Source of the DNA: Oasisia sp. SBJ-2009
Taxonomy: Eukaryota; Annelida; Polychaeta; Sabellida; Siboglinidae
DNA length: 64,000 nucleotides
Assembly: GCA_964017155.1 (NCBI GenBank)
Contig: OZ024863.1
Coordinates: 45,321,364 to 45,385,363 of the forward strand
Reading direction: 5' to 3'
Shown here: positions 1 to 12,545 of the stretch, in pieces
Layout: each line of letters opens with the position of its first letter
Numbering within the stretch: position 1 is the first letter of the stretch
The notes under the pieces: generated by a model
What the model was told of the DNA's origin: nothing
What the model saw: only the letters and a program-made list of their open reading frames with translations
Databases searched by the model: none
Made by a program: the position numbers and the translations under genes

Positions 1-2578
1 ATGTATATCAAATTGATTTTGAGAAAACACCATTGACTATGTGATATTTGATGATTTTGACTTTTTGCCACCAAATGATGAGTACTTTACTGTATTTTCT
101 ATCAACTGGCAATGTTTTTCTCTCATTTGTGACACTTACTACCATTTACAATCTCTACTAGAAAGACGACGTAACGTTTCATGCATGAATTCCACAGAAA
201 AGACTAATAAATCACATTCGTTCAGCCATACTTTTTGGGGTATCCCTCGCCACATTTTGGTAAGTACTAGGGTACACTGCAGTAGTTCTAAGCAAAACAG
301 CCAAATTTGGAATGATCTTTAAATGCGTTTTTCTCAGTTCAAACATTCGTATCCCAGTTGTGTTCATTGTTGAATAACTTCAGCTATGAGTGAGATATGT
401 CAATGATGAGTGAGATATGTCAAATCAATCAAATTGACCATGTAAATTCATTGTGTGAAAGTTAAGCTAGTACTCTGCCAAGTAGCCTATTCACTGCACA
501 TGTTGAATTGCATTAAGAAAGGATTAGCATTATACACTCCTGGTCATGACAGGACTGCTATAAATATCTATAGTAGGTGTCGTTACAATATGACACATTG
601 ACACTGAATGGAATAAGTGTCATTTAATGTAAGAAATCAAACCCCTATATAAATATATATGGAGCCTACGTCTATATGGTAAGTACTGTAAACTCATTAA
701 ACTGTTTTCATCCTGTGTCTGCTGTTTGCCAAACTGGCAATAACTTAATAACATACCAGTAATTAACACAACATTATTTATTTGCTTATGAACATTTCAT
801 TAGCATCATATTGAATTGTGATGAGAAAATAAAGAATATTTTGTTTTGGAAATGAGAAAGTAACATTTAAAACACTTTTACAATGACAACTGGACAGATC
901 GATACAATATACTCAAAACCTGTTGGTTTGAACTTGTTTGTGCATGCAACCATCTATATTGACTGTCACACACACACCCACATCCGATTGTTTTTTACAC
1001 CAATGAAATGCTGAAGAGGTAATATGTAGACTATGTACAGTTTCCCTTTGTTTGGTAGTATAAATAAATTACCTGGTAATTAGATCTTTTCTGAACCTGG
1101 TCACAGTCCGTTGACTGTAATAGAATGTAGTTTCCCTTTATTTGGTGGTATAAATACATTAATTACAACTGTATCCACTTGAACCAGTGCATGCAGTCCA
1201 CTGATTGTATCTGTAGACTATAGTTTCCCTTGACTTGGAAGTAATTAGAACTTTGATCATACTGAACCAGGACAGTGTCCACTGACAGTATTTATAGATG
1301 ATAGTTTCCCTTGATCTGGAAATATAAATACATTGATTATTAATATAGCATTTGTGATACTGAACTTGGCCATGGTTCACTGAACACTTTTTTAAGACCA
1401 ATCTTCTGGTATAAGTTCACATCCCTACCCTCAGGAAACATTATGTTTTGTTGGTCCATTGTCACTGCATGGTCTATTCAGAAAACCTTATCTCGGTGCT
1501 ATAAAGTATTTTTCCGAAATGTCATTGTCATACGACTGCTCCTGGTCACGCTCAGATAGTCACAGGCAGATTCTTCATGCCAAGGTAATTTAATACAAAC
1601 AGGGAATAGATAATATCTGACATGGTATAAGTCTGAGCAAAACTAAACAACACACACTATCAGTAACACATTCCACACCATTCTTGATTAATGCTACCAT
1701 TTGTTCCTCACATAAGGCATAATTTAACATATTTGTTTCTCACATGAGGCGTAAATAAAACAAAGCTTTGCTGTTTGTAGTGCAGCATGCCAAGCGTACG
1801 TGTCATGTATGTACAGCATAGTTGCTGCTGATCATGCAACTTGTCAGGATGGTATATAATATTTCTAAATAGGATGTGGTAGTTGTATAACAGTGTGGAT
1901 CTAAGTACAGGTTCATCCTGGCTTTTGTTGTACTTAGCAGCCTAGATGGTCAGCTGTTCAGAGCTTGACTCTCAACATTGTGAATGGTTGAAAGCTAGTT
2001 AAAAGGCTATTCAACAGTACTCTCTTTCACTGCCCATTCATTAACCGTGGGTGTGGTTGGGGCAAACAGCATGGCTATCCATGTCTTCCTGTGCATTCTT
2101 TGTATCACTTACACCATAAAGAATGCAAGCAATTTTACAAAACCAGTTGCCCGTTTTCAGTGGTAGTGTACATAATAAAAGGCCATAAGGGTGACAAAAT
2201 GACATTCATGGATGGTTTATCTAACAACTTGTATCTTGTGATGGAGGGTCAAGGGGATCACTGATTTGCTAAATATTGTACCATTCAATGTACATGTATG
2301 TACAAAGTCTTTACTGTAAAATTACATGTACTGATGTAGTATACTTTTTATGAAAGTATATACATTTACTTGATTTGACTGCCTATAGGGGATTAAGTGC
2401 TTCTAAAGCTATGTATACATGGTCTAAATATCAAACTTTATAGTTGTAACATATCTGTAGTGTGAAATAAAAATTGCCTGTTTTGCAAGGTGATGTTTTG
2501 GGTGTGTGGTCTTCTAAAAAAAATTTGCACATGGACTATTAAGACTTCTCCTTCATACTGTTTTATTCTTTCTTGCAG
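1..2578 (+). other. DEPDC1 intron sequence; no exon seen
   Basis: This stretch lies upstream of the first recognisable DEPDC1 exon and ends in the acceptor at 2577-2578. I searched both strands by eye for the missing N-terminal half of the DEP domain and did not find it, so those exons probably lie left of the window. It holds a four-copy repeat (1037-1390) and a short direct duplication of GAGTGAGATATGTCA near 390-421. The short open frames here show no family resemblance. Confidence 0.6.
1037..1390. repeat. Imperfect tandem repeat, about 90 bp x 4
   Basis: A block beginning AGTTTCCCTT recurs at about 1039, 1129, 1222 and 1303. Each copy is followed by a TTTGG/TCTGGAA-type stretch, ATAAATACATT and a GAACC...GTCCACTGA-type stretch. 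Spacing is about 80-93 bp. Copies are diverged, so the array is old. It lies in DEPDC1 intron sequence. Confidence 0.7.
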
Positions 2579-5500
2579 GAATCAAACGATGCAGCTTTTT
2601 CAGAAGTTTCACGCAGCAAGAATTTTCGAGGATGTTAGGGGCACGAAGCACAACAGCGAGATGTTTGCAGACAATGGGCGTTTGTTCAGGTGACCACAAC
2701 ACATTGTTGACTCAATCAATGGGATCGGTTAACCTTTATACTCTGGTTAATTAAATGGCTGGTAATATGTTGGATTTTCATTTAATTGTTTGCTGCATGT
2801 CTCAGGCATGTCAGGCTGTGGGAAACACCACTGCACTTTTGAAAAGCTGTGGGAAAGTTACAGCTGATACTTTGCCTGTGGGTGTCTATGTGAACTGGCC
2901 TGTGAACTCAGGGGTTGTTGACAGGTTGTTTCTCATGGGAGGTCTTTTTATAGTCGGTATTGGACAGAAATGAATGGAGATTCTGAAATGAGGGTAAATC
3001 AAGTCTAATTCTGGAATAATGGTGTAGTCTGTTATGCTTTCCTTGGGCCTTAAAACAGTTGTTTGTCTGGGTCTGTGGCCAATATGGGCTAAAACTTCTT
3101 CATGAGCCTGATGATGTACTACTTTTAACAAGATGCCTCAGTTCTAGAGATGGGCTGAAGTTTCCTCATCACCTAAAAATTATTATGTTTAATGTCTGAC
3201 CTCGGATTTGATCTGGTTTAAGCTTCTCATCTATATGATATTGGTTTCTATAATGGGGAGGAACAAAATCTGATCTGAAATGGTTTAAAAGTTTAAAAAT
3301 TCCAGTAATTAAATCATTATATAATAGTAAATTGTATACATGATTATGGGCTTTGGAACACCCATAACTGTTTTACTAAATTACTTTTGTCATCCCAGAT
3401 GTGACAACACAAGTAATTTACTGTGTAGTAACATAAGTTAAGGATGTTCCAAATTGCTGAATCATCTAAAAAAAATTGCATTATCTGAATTTTTTTATTT
3501 TGGGAGAAGCAACTTTTTGCCAACCGGCATTCCTGTTTCATTTCATTGTTACATGAACATTCCTTCCCATACATGTAACAAAAACATGTCATACTTGTAA
3601 CTACACTTGATTGAGCCCCATCTGTTGTAGACGTAATAAACTTTTGCAAACCTTGGATATAATAATATCATGATGCGATGCCATGTCAGTAACCAGCATA
3701 GTTATGTTGTGCATACTCTAGGTTTGTGGATAACTCGGACTCGCCAGAGGCACAACCCAAGTCGGCCATTCGTAATCCTCTGGCCACCTGCAACACAATG
3801 ATGAACACGGGCAGTGGTCATCCTGGACCGGTCAAGTGTATGCCCGAGAAGACGGCGGCTCGACCGCTGTCAGCCTCCGACAGCCGCCTGGTGAGCAAGT
3901 CTCAGCCGACACAGAAGGAGGTCGAATACGTGTGGAAGATGATAACGTTGAAATGGTGAGTGTCATAGAGTCTCATCTTGTTTCATCGAACATTTTAGGA
4001 CAATTGACAGTGTAATGTTCTTTGAAATTATTGATTCATCTTCCTCCAAGTTGCCTTTCTCCAACTGACACAGTCCTGAGCATCCTCCGGGTAGATACTC
4101 ATCAGACTCAAGGCTAGTCAGGTTTTGTCCTCCACCAGTAACTTTGTACAGACGTTTTGCCTTTTTGCTTTATATTCCCCAACCTATTTCTCATCATAAC
4201 ATCACTCAAGCTGCTTTATGTGTCCTATTTGCTAGCATTCTTGGTCTTAAACATAGGAACCAGGTATTTGCATCCGATATATTTGCATCATATAGCAACT
4301 CCACAAAATCCCAGTAACACCCATCTTAGTTTCCTTGGAAGCTCTCAGTTATACCCTGATTGGTGATCAACCAAAACACTGCAATATGGAAAGTCAGTTT
4401 TTCAATATTTGTGGTAATGTAATTGGTGATATTTGGTCTCTATGATATGAGAAATATATATGTATTGTTTATGTGAACTAGAAATCTGCTGTAATGCAAT
4501 GTAAACTGTTTATGTAAACAACTCAAATTTTAAATAGTCCCAGAGTTATTTAAATGTGTGGGTTCTTTGCTGCAGGCTACAGAGGTTACTGCGCCGGTCA
4601 AGTCTGGATGACATACTGGACACATGCAATATACACGCCCCAAACATCATTCACAACATGACTCAGGTCAACAAGAATGGTATCGTCACCAACATAGATC
4701 AGCAGGGTATGTAAAAATATCCCTCATATCACACAATATTATACATAAAAATTCAAGAACATTCTAGATTCTAAGTTAATAATATTTACTACCAGTAAAG
4801 TTTTTTTTAAAGAAAAAAAATTGAACATGATAGTTATACTTAAATGGACTAACTTTGCAATCCGTGTTCTCATCTCCTCTGTTTGTGGCACTTATTGATA
4901 CAAGGACAGTCCTAACATTTACCTTGCAGTGATTCTCCACTGTTTACAACATTATTAAATTGCATTCATTAGTAATATGAGTGCTGCTAGTAAATGCAAC
5001 ACTGTAGTGAATATGCACAAGTGAACAAGATTTATTTCACATCCCATTCAGGATAAAAAGTTGGACGACCTCTGAGGTCAGGTATTTTGAACTTTGGACT
5101 GATTTCTTGCTACACTGATTTCAGATCAGTTGCCACACTGGGTGCTCTCAGCCATGAGGTGTCTTGCATATTGTAAGTGTTTCTTTAGCTATAGATACAT
5201 AGTAGCACAGATGTGTAATGCAGTTTTCCATTTCCACATACATGTTTTTCATGGATACTGTTTGTATTGTATGTATGTTAATGCCACAACAACAAAAATC
5301 CCAAGTGAATTTTTTCTTGGTAATAAACTGAACATAACTGAATACAGTGTGTTATTGGAAGAAGAAGAAGAAGAATTCTGTTTTAATCGACCAGTATTTC
5401 AAACAATGCATACCCTATATCCATGTCAAATAACTCAGAACCAATAAAAATATAAAAAGTCACAGCAAACATGATAATAATGTATAATAACTTTACCAAG

Positions 5501-8500
5501 GAATTTATTTTGTGAGAATATTATTTGATGCCAGTCAGTAACAGTGTCACACGTGTTTGTGCAGCAGGTAGTTATTTTATCTCTGTTTGCCAGGGCCCGA
5601 AAAGGTGGATGACCACCTGCCTGCTTACCCAGGCTTCCAGAAGGACATTTTCAAAGTGGTGAAGGATTACTTTGACACCTTGGAGGAGCCACTGCTCACA
5701 TTCAGCATGTATGAAGCCTTCGCCAATGTTGTAGGTTAGTGCTTTAACATGTTCAGTACATTAGAATTGTCACTCCTGGGTCATGTGCTATCATTGGTCA
5801 CGTTGGCTGTGAGAACATATAACGTTTGCCCATAATGTGGTCAATATCATACGTTTGTCGAGATAAAAAATTTGCCATCAATAGAATTACACTGTTAACT
5901 TCGCACATCCGACATGTTATGATTGATGTAAACTATGTCTAAATTACTACCACTATTTGGTATATAAAAGTTTTGGTTGTGAAATTTTGTGTAGATTTAA
6001 AAGAGAGTATAAATGACAGCAGTCCATTGTATTGTATTCATGGAGGTAAGTTATGTAATGTATGTTACCGCAATCCATTGTAATCTATTCATGGAGGTAA
6101 GTTGAGTAATGTATGGCATACTTGAGACTTTTTCTAAATGATGACTGGTTTCTTCCACTCAGTGTATGCAGAGGGGATCGGTCAACCGCGTCCACCAACA
6201 AGGTCAACCGTGCCCTGTAGTGGTGGCCTCAGCCATGAGCTGATGACGAGTGTCGAGAATCTCATCATGGACATGACAATGGACAAACGCGAGAGCAACC
6301 CTGCCGACGTCCGTCCACAGGACATCATCATTGTCCACGATCCAAGCGTGGCAACATCTGGTGGCCGAATGTATCGCTACGAATCGGTCGCGAGCATGCC
6401 CGGGGCGAAATTCGAGACATCGTTCGGTGTCGATAGCGCCGAGCCGCATACGCACGTGTATCCAACGGTCGGCCAGTGGGATAGTGCTAGTCTCAACACA
6501 TACAGCAGGGAGACACGGGATTCACGTTCGAGTTCTCGTCTCGAGTCATACAGCGAGCAGAAGTCTGTGTCACTTATGGATGTGAACAATGCCACGCCCA
6601 TACCCGAGAACACACTCGCTAACCATGTTTTCCGGGACTCGCTTGCCAGCGTCACCGGTTCCACCAGCTCGGGAACGTGTCGAAAGGAGAGTTACGGATA
6701 CAGCGTCATTCTTTCATCGGTGCCGGATGTCCGTTGTTATCCCACCAAGGACGGTGCACCCCCTGGTGGACAGGACAGGAAGCTGCAACCGGATCTGGCG
6801 AATCCCGTGTATCGGTATCGCCAATCGGATCTTCCGCCACCGTACAAACCGCCACCGAGTTACACGTCGTGGCACAAGTCTAGCATGTCTCTTGTGTCTG
6901 GTGATAGACCCATGGCTCTGTTGATGTCCAACCAAAGGTCACAGGTCACAGGCAGAATTGGAGTTGGCGTCCGCCCCGTGCTGGGAATGAAGCGTAGTCC
7001 GACTCAGTCGTTTAGACAAGCGATTGAAAGTGGTCAGCCTGAGACGCCACCGAAGTCAAGACAGGCTCTGTTTACTTCGATGAAACGATCCACAAGCTCA
7101 CCCAGTAAGTGACGAGAGAAGTTTTAGCAGTACTTACACATTGAATGGTGCATTTCGTTACTTGTGGCAACATGTGTTTGTCTCTGAGATGCATGTTGTT
7201 TGTATAGCAATGCTGTAAATGTTTGTGTAGTAATACTGTGAATGTCAGAAAGACTGTAAATGAAAGTTATATTTATAAAAACAAATCTGCTGCTTTGCAA
7301 TGATGCATTTTAGTGGTATGTCCCCATATTTGTAATTGTTAATTTTTCTTACAGTGTGCTGTATGAAATTTTATAAAGGATGAACTAGATCTGTTATATC
7401 ATTGTAAGCATTCTCTTGCTTCTATTTCTTTTAGCAGTTAAAGCATATATGATAAGCAGTTGCAGCTCATATCAAGTCCAGCCTCATACCTTACTAGGAT
7501 GAGAGCAACAACTAATAGAATACTTTGCAAAACTGCTTACAAATGAATCGTGTGTCTAAGAAATGTCTCAAAGAACATCAATCAATCTGTCTTGAAATAA
7601 AGTTACCCAAGAACATTCGCATCAGGTGACAGTCATTCTATAACCTTATGAACAATTATTCGTTTAATGCCAGAAGTAACTATAACCAAAACACGCTACT
7701 GAATTGTTGCTACTCGAGAAACAAAAACCTTGGAGCATGCAGCATTGTAATATTTTTGCTCAATCTGCCTCCGTTCTAGGTCTTCTCAATACAACAGCCT
7801 CTCGCAACTGTGTGATTGAGTCTCTGCAGACCTGTTGTCTGCTGCTTCCTCCGGCCAATCGCAGGAAGCTGCACCTGTTGCTGCGACTCATGCACAAGAT
7901 GGTCAACAACAGCCGTCTGCAGGTGGAAGAGGGCGTGTCAACCCGCAAGCTGGTAGGGAGACCTTGTGTGACAAGTTGTGTAAATGTGTACTGATTTGTC
8001 TGATTATCATACAAAAAAGCTATTTTACTTGTTTAAACCTATCTATCATGAATGCACAGTGCACTCAGAAGTATTTTTGTGATATTCTGTTAATGTTTCT
8101 GACAGTGGCACAGCTCTACTGACTGTTACTACATGGTGATGAGAAACAGTAGAAATTTAGCAACCATTACTTTATATGCTGTTTATCTGTTCTACATATT
8201 AATATGCTAGCTTTAGAGTATTGTAAATCTCTCTCCTCCAAGACACATGTCTCTGTATGGCTCTTTTCATGTTTTATTGTATCTTGTATGAAAGAATGTT
8301 TAGTATAGACAGTGGTGGCTATTTGTATACAACTAGTCGGGGCGTAATGGCAGCATGGCTGGATGCTGCCCAGAGAAGTAGAAATGGTTTACAAATTTCA
8401 ATTGGACAAGTCTGACTAAAACAGTAAAATGCCTTGAGTAGTCCTAAGGACTGAATACTGCGCTATATGAAACCTTACACTTATCTTCTTACTGAGTGCA

Positions 8501-10747
8501 GGTGCTGGAACAGTTCAGTGGGCGCATCCTGCGACCTCGCGCTGAGGTCGACTGTGACGAGGTGCTCACGGCCCACATCGTGGAGTTGATGATGGACAAC
8601 TACGTGGAGATCATGAAGGTGCCAGAGGACTTGAAGGACAAGATCGAGGATAAACTCACCTGGCTGAGGAAGTCAAAGGTGGGTTTATTGACACTAGACG
8701 TGTGTAGTTGTGACGAACGTCATTGTTGTTTGTTAATATTATGCCTTATATCATGCAGTGAGTATATCATCATATCTGTATATCATTAAAGTGAGGAGCG
8801 GTGGTCGTGCGATAGAGTGCCGGACTGTCAATCGAGGGGATGTGGGTTCAATCCCACTTACCGCCGTTTCGAAACTTAGGCAATTTCGTTCACCTCACAT
8901 TACCTGTGTCTTTTGGAAGATACACTAAAAGCCGGTGGTCCCTTCTATCTGGTGTCTATGCCAGGGGAAGTAAAAGATCCCACATAGGGGGTAAATGTGT
9001 AACCTGTAGTGGACTCACTAATTCTAGAGAAGGACAATTCTGAAAACCAATCTCGACAATACTCTAGTTACAAACATGTGGCTAACATAGAGGGATGAGC
9101 TAACCATAAGAAGAAGAAGAAGAAGAAACATAACGTTTCTAGAAATAATTGGGCTAGTGTTAGTATGTTAAGCTTCTGTGTGTACATAGTGCGTCTACTG
9201 CATGCAATTTTCAGTGGTTAATCTAAAACACTGAGAATGGTTCGTAACAGAACTGTTTGTTTGCACTTCCCTTTATAACTTATAGTTGTAAAGGACCGTT
9301 AAATATTAAATATTTTATTGTTGTGAGAAATGTCAGCAATGTGTCTAGTGGGTACGGCATGTTATTCCATCTGACAAGGGGTCGAAATAGTGGTAGTCCG
9401 GTAGTCCGAGGACTACCAGAAACTTGGTCGGACTACCAAAGATGACAGCAGTAGTCCTACGGACTACCAAAAAAATATTTGTCATGTTATTTTGCTTAAG
9501 TCTGGGCCATATATACCACATATCTGAGGACTATCATATTTCCCAACTAAGTAGTCCTGCTGACTACCAGAAGTTTTGGAGTTATTTCTACCCCTGCTGA
9601 CCACTGATTGTCTCTCCTCAGGTGTCCAGCGATGCAGGTGTGGTCAGCGAGGTCAATGGGGAACGTGACGAGAAGATGACATTCTGTGAACGGGTGACGG
9701 TGTCGGAGTACGAACACCAGAAGTTGAGTTCGTCCCAGGGGGCGCTGCAGGAGCTACTCGACGGCATCGTGCGGAACAAGGACATGACGCTGAAGGACAA
9801 GAAGAAACACCTGAAACATGTGAGTTCAGAAATGACGTCTGGTTGTTGCTGTTTGTCGCGGGTAGGAATAAGTTGACATGATGAAGTTACCTAGTGAGGG
9901 GAACGTATTAGTGAATACTAGCTGATGCTGATATCGATGTTAGAACAGGGCAGTGTGTTGAGTGATTTGACTCGTGTCGTGTCATTAACAACCACGGTTC
10001 TGGTAAAACCACAAGTATCACACCAACTTCACCAAGTATTGGCAGGAAGGCTTGAATCAATGTGTAATGCAAACAGATCATACCATCCCTAAAATCATCT
10101 TCTGCTGCTAACCATCTCTCCTTGCAGGGTGGGGTCCATATCTCATGGCAAGATGGCTCTCAAGTTTGGGCATACACTGTGTCTTTTTGAGTCTCCATGG
10201 ACTAGATACACTTAGATCATGCTGTATGTTTACGGGTTTTATTTGATATTGTTTAAAGATATATTTACACCCTCCATGTCTTCCTTCTTCCCTTCCTCCC
10301 TCCTTCCCTTGTTCCCTCCCTCCCCCCCCCCCTCCACAGTACATGTGTAAGACAACTAGACTGGTGAATTAGTATTTGTTATGAACCTAGAAATACAGAT
10401 ACTAAAATATAATAATGATTATACATTTTGTCAAGTAATGCAAGATAGTAACAAGTTTAGAATTTGTCGTTCTAGACTTATTTACTGATGAAACTACTGA
10501 GATGCCCTTATGGGATTTAAAAAAAGTTTCCCCCAGATTGTCTCTAATATCCCCAGAGCTGTTTTTGGCTGGTTGATGTTTACCACCGCGGTTATGTGTG
10601 CTTCAGTTTCGCAAGAGCTACCCAGACATCTACTGCCAGAGATTCCCAACAAGCGAGAGTGAATCAAGCCTCTTTCCGGACAAGCCAAGGCTGAAGCCTG
10701 CACTGCTGGGCAGACCTCTGCAAAAGTTGCGAAGTTTACGTCTCTAG
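2579..10747 (+). CDS. DEPDC1: DEP domain-containing protein 1 homologue, N-terminus missing (10 exons)
   Basis: Exons: 2579-2689, 3722-3955, 4576-4706, 5125-5172, 5594-5734, 6163-7104, 7780-7952, 8502-8678, 9622-9819 and 10607-10747 (stop TAG 10745-10747). All introns are GT-AG and every phase matches, giving 764 visible residues. Exon 1 encodes the end of the DEP domain (TMQLFQKF...RIFEDVRG...GRLFRF). Exons 3-5 and 7-8 encode the RhoGAP-like domain (LPHWVLSAMRCLAYWP, YFDTLEEPLLTF, CCLLLPPANRRKLHLLLRLM). The C-terminus has the family signature FRKSYPDIY..RFPTSESESSLF.DKP and ends in LRSLRL. Human DEPDC1 acts in mitosis and as a transcriptional co-repressor; here that role is inferred from homology. 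Roughly 80 N-terminal residues, including most of the DEP domain, are off the left edge. DEPDC1B is the alternative paralogue; an invertebrate single-copy ancestor of both is possible. Confidence 0.95.
6018..6116 (+). repeat. Two-copy tandem duplication, about 50 bp
   Basis: CAGTCCATTGTATTGTATTC followed by ATGGAGGTAAGTT recurs as CAATCCATTGTAATCTATTC followed by ATGGAGGTAAGTT. Each copy carries a donor-like GAGGTAAGT. The duplication is in the intron just before the skippable DEPDC1 exon. Confidence 0.75.
6163..7104 (+). other. DEPDC1: Symmetric, skippable DEPDC1 exon (314 codons) with PPxY motifs
   Basis: The exon is 942 nt and both flanking introns are phase 1. Exon 5 ends in a single G. 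Joined to this exon it makes GTG (Val); joined directly to exon 7 it makes GGT (Gly), keeping frame into LLNTTASRNC. The encoded stretch is low-complexity and serine-rich, and it interrupts the RhoGAP-like domain. It contains NPVY (6801-6812) and LPPPYKPPPSY (6831-6863), that is two PPxY motifs. The exon is clearly richer in GC and CpG than the introns. Human DEPDC1 has an equivalent long exon at this place whose skipping gives the short isoform. Confidence 0.85.
8791..9128 (+). mobile_element. tRNA-derived SINE, family A, copy 1
   Basis: A tRNA-like head has an A box (GTGGTCGTGCGATAGAGTG) and a B box (GGTTCAATCCC) spaced as in a tRNA. A conserved body follows (ACACTAAAAGCCGGTGGTCC, then GTGTCTATGCCAGGGGAAGT). 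The 3' end is an (AGA)n tail near 9108-9126. The same body occurs at 22254-22487 and 42121-42377 on the minus strand. The anticodon position reads GTC, suggesting a tRNA-Asp ancestor. It lies in a DEPDC1 intron. Confidence 0.85.
9375..9596. mobile_element. Small inverted-repeat DNA element (hAT-like MITE)
   Basis: The left end CAAGGGGTCGAAATA pairs with the right end TATTTCTACCCCTG (one insertion, one substitution). Inside are several opposed copies of GTAGTCC / GGACTAC. There is no open frame for a transposase. No clean 8-bp target duplication was visible. It ends 25 bp before DEPDC1 exon 9. Confidence 0.6.
10258..10336 (+). repeat. Long polypyrimidine tract ending in CACAG
   Basis: A C/T-rich run ends in a ten-C-plus stretch and then CCTCCACAG at 10330-10338. 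It resembles an unusually strong acceptor, but no coding exon follows. It sits in the last DEPDC1 intron and may be a decoy or simply low-complexity sequence. Confidence 0.5.
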
Positions 10748-10843
10748 ATTGTGCCACAAGTTGGCTCACCAGGCCAGCTTTGTGCGTAGTGGGACTGTAA
10801 CTGGCCAGGAGTTTAGGTGCATTCGTTAAGATCATGTCTTCCA

Positions 10844-10849
10844 AATAAA
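10844..10849 (+). terminator. Candidate proximal polyadenylation signal for DEPDC1
   Basis: AATAAA lies about 97 nt after the stop codon and is followed by CTGTGACAACTTCTGCTG. The downstream GT-rich element is weak. Confidence 0.4.
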
Positions 10850-12518
10850 ACTGTGACAACTTCTGCTGAAGGCTGTCTATAGTAAATTGTTGCTCTGTTG
10901 ATATATCATTGCTTAATTATACTTGCTTGTCGTAGACTTGATTTTCCAGATGTACACCAGTCTTGTAATATCACGTCGATCTTGAAGCTGTGTTCGACGT
11001 TGCAATTTACAACAGGATGAGCTGGCTGCATTGTATTTCTATGTGAGGTTAGATGTATATTTCCAGATGTTAACATTGTTATTCGTAGGCCATTACTAAC
11101 TTTATACCATTTGCATGGATTTATTGACCAAGATGGTGGTAAAAGGGATTTCAGCTTTTCAAGTCCTGTTTAACATACTTGTTGGCTGCAATGACTTAAC
11201 CCTATTAGGCTATTAGATAAGGCTGTATGTGTATGTATGTGGAGGTATTCTCTTATGTGTCATGTTATAATTGAACTGGTAGCCCCATCTATTGTTCTGA
11301 GTTGGTATTATTGTGCTGTGTGTGATGACTCGCCGAGATGAAGTGATGTCATAGTATTTGAAAAGTAATAGTAGTCAATTAAGTTCTCAAAAACACAGCC
11401 TAACAATACTACTTCAGTGCAGGCGGTGGCACTATCTGGGTGAATGCTTCCTTGGTGTGAGTATGTGTGTATGTAATATATTTGATCAGATTGTAGAAAG
11501 ACTGGTATGAAATCATGTGCCCTGCCAAAATTGCAGCTGAATGATGTTCATCTAAAGAAATATTAAGTGCATCATTTCCTTGACATGCCAAATATTGTTT
11601 GAAGATCTTACCGATTTACCTCGTAGCATAGAAATTGTTCAATAATTCACATATGATAGTTCAGGGATAAAATTGGATTGAGATCTGACCCAATTGGGAG
11701 TTATTTGTTACCTGTTCTTAATACAAATGTTGTTGTTGTTAAACCATGTCTGATAATAGAATGTAATATTTTATTTCTTCAGTGCTGTCTCTAGAAATGA
11801 TGTCTTGATGTGGATATTTGCTGAAGTGTGCATTTTGTGTTTAATTTATCAAAGTTTGAATCAAAGTTTATTTGTAATACAATAGCTTGGCAATACACCA
11901 GAGGTGACCATGGATCAAGCAATATGTTTTCATAAGTTTTCAGATGTATTTATGTATCTATGTATCAGAACTAGACTATTTAAGAAGATACCAGCGTTCA
12001 ATTTATATATACTGTGCTTTTTCAACATTTGTTGCTACAAACACTGTTTCATCTTATATATTGAAACATCTAACCACAGGCAGCAGATGGACTGTGTCCA
12101 GTCACGGTTGTATATACTTGTAGCAACTGGTGACATGTGGAATGGATGTGACAGACGTCATGGTTAAGATGTGTTTATGTTGTGTACTGTTGCAATCTAA
12201 GAAACTTTGTCAACACTACGACATAATGTTTTAAACTGCTGATATTAGAAATATGCAAGTTATGTTTTGCATGACTCACTGTTTGTATCAATTAAATTAT
12301 GCCAAAAATTATTCATTTTCAGATGTGATGAAATTATATCAAAAATTACGCAATGTACAGAAATATTTTGATATTTTGTATTATTCTAACTGTTGTTTCT
12401 GTTATTATAAATTAAGTGTGGAACAGCAAAAATGGTTCACGAGAACATTACATCCATGTTTAGGCAAAGTATGTAAAAACTGAGTTTATGTAGAAATGTA
12501 TAAAGCATTGTACTGTGC

Positions 12519-12524
12519 AATAAA
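12519..12524 (+). terminator. Candidate distal polyadenylation signal for DEPDC1
   Basis: AATAAA is followed within about 15 nt by TTTCTGACCTTTTGCG. It would give a 3' UTR of about 1.8 kb. Confidence 0.4.
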
Positions 12525-12545
12525 GATTTCTGACCTTTTGCGAGA

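Larger units (their letters stand above)
10748..12540 (+). other. DEPDC1: Probable DEPDC1 3' UTR
   Basis: The sequence is AT-rich and non-coding after the TAG at 10745-10747. AATAAA occurs at 10844-10849 and again at 12519-12524, the latter followed by a T-rich stretch, so short and long UTRs are both possible. The end point is inferred from these signals only. No gene was seen on the other strand. Confidence 0.5.

Noticed and set aside
6204..6935. Overlapping open frames on both strands of the DEPDC1 cassette exon
   Set aside because: They are shadows of the GC-richer coding frame. Only the frame that joins exons 5 and 7 in phase has family support.
8791..8862. Functional tRNA gene
   Set aside because: The head is tRNA-like, but it is followed by a SINE body found in two other copies and the acceptor stem does not pair well.
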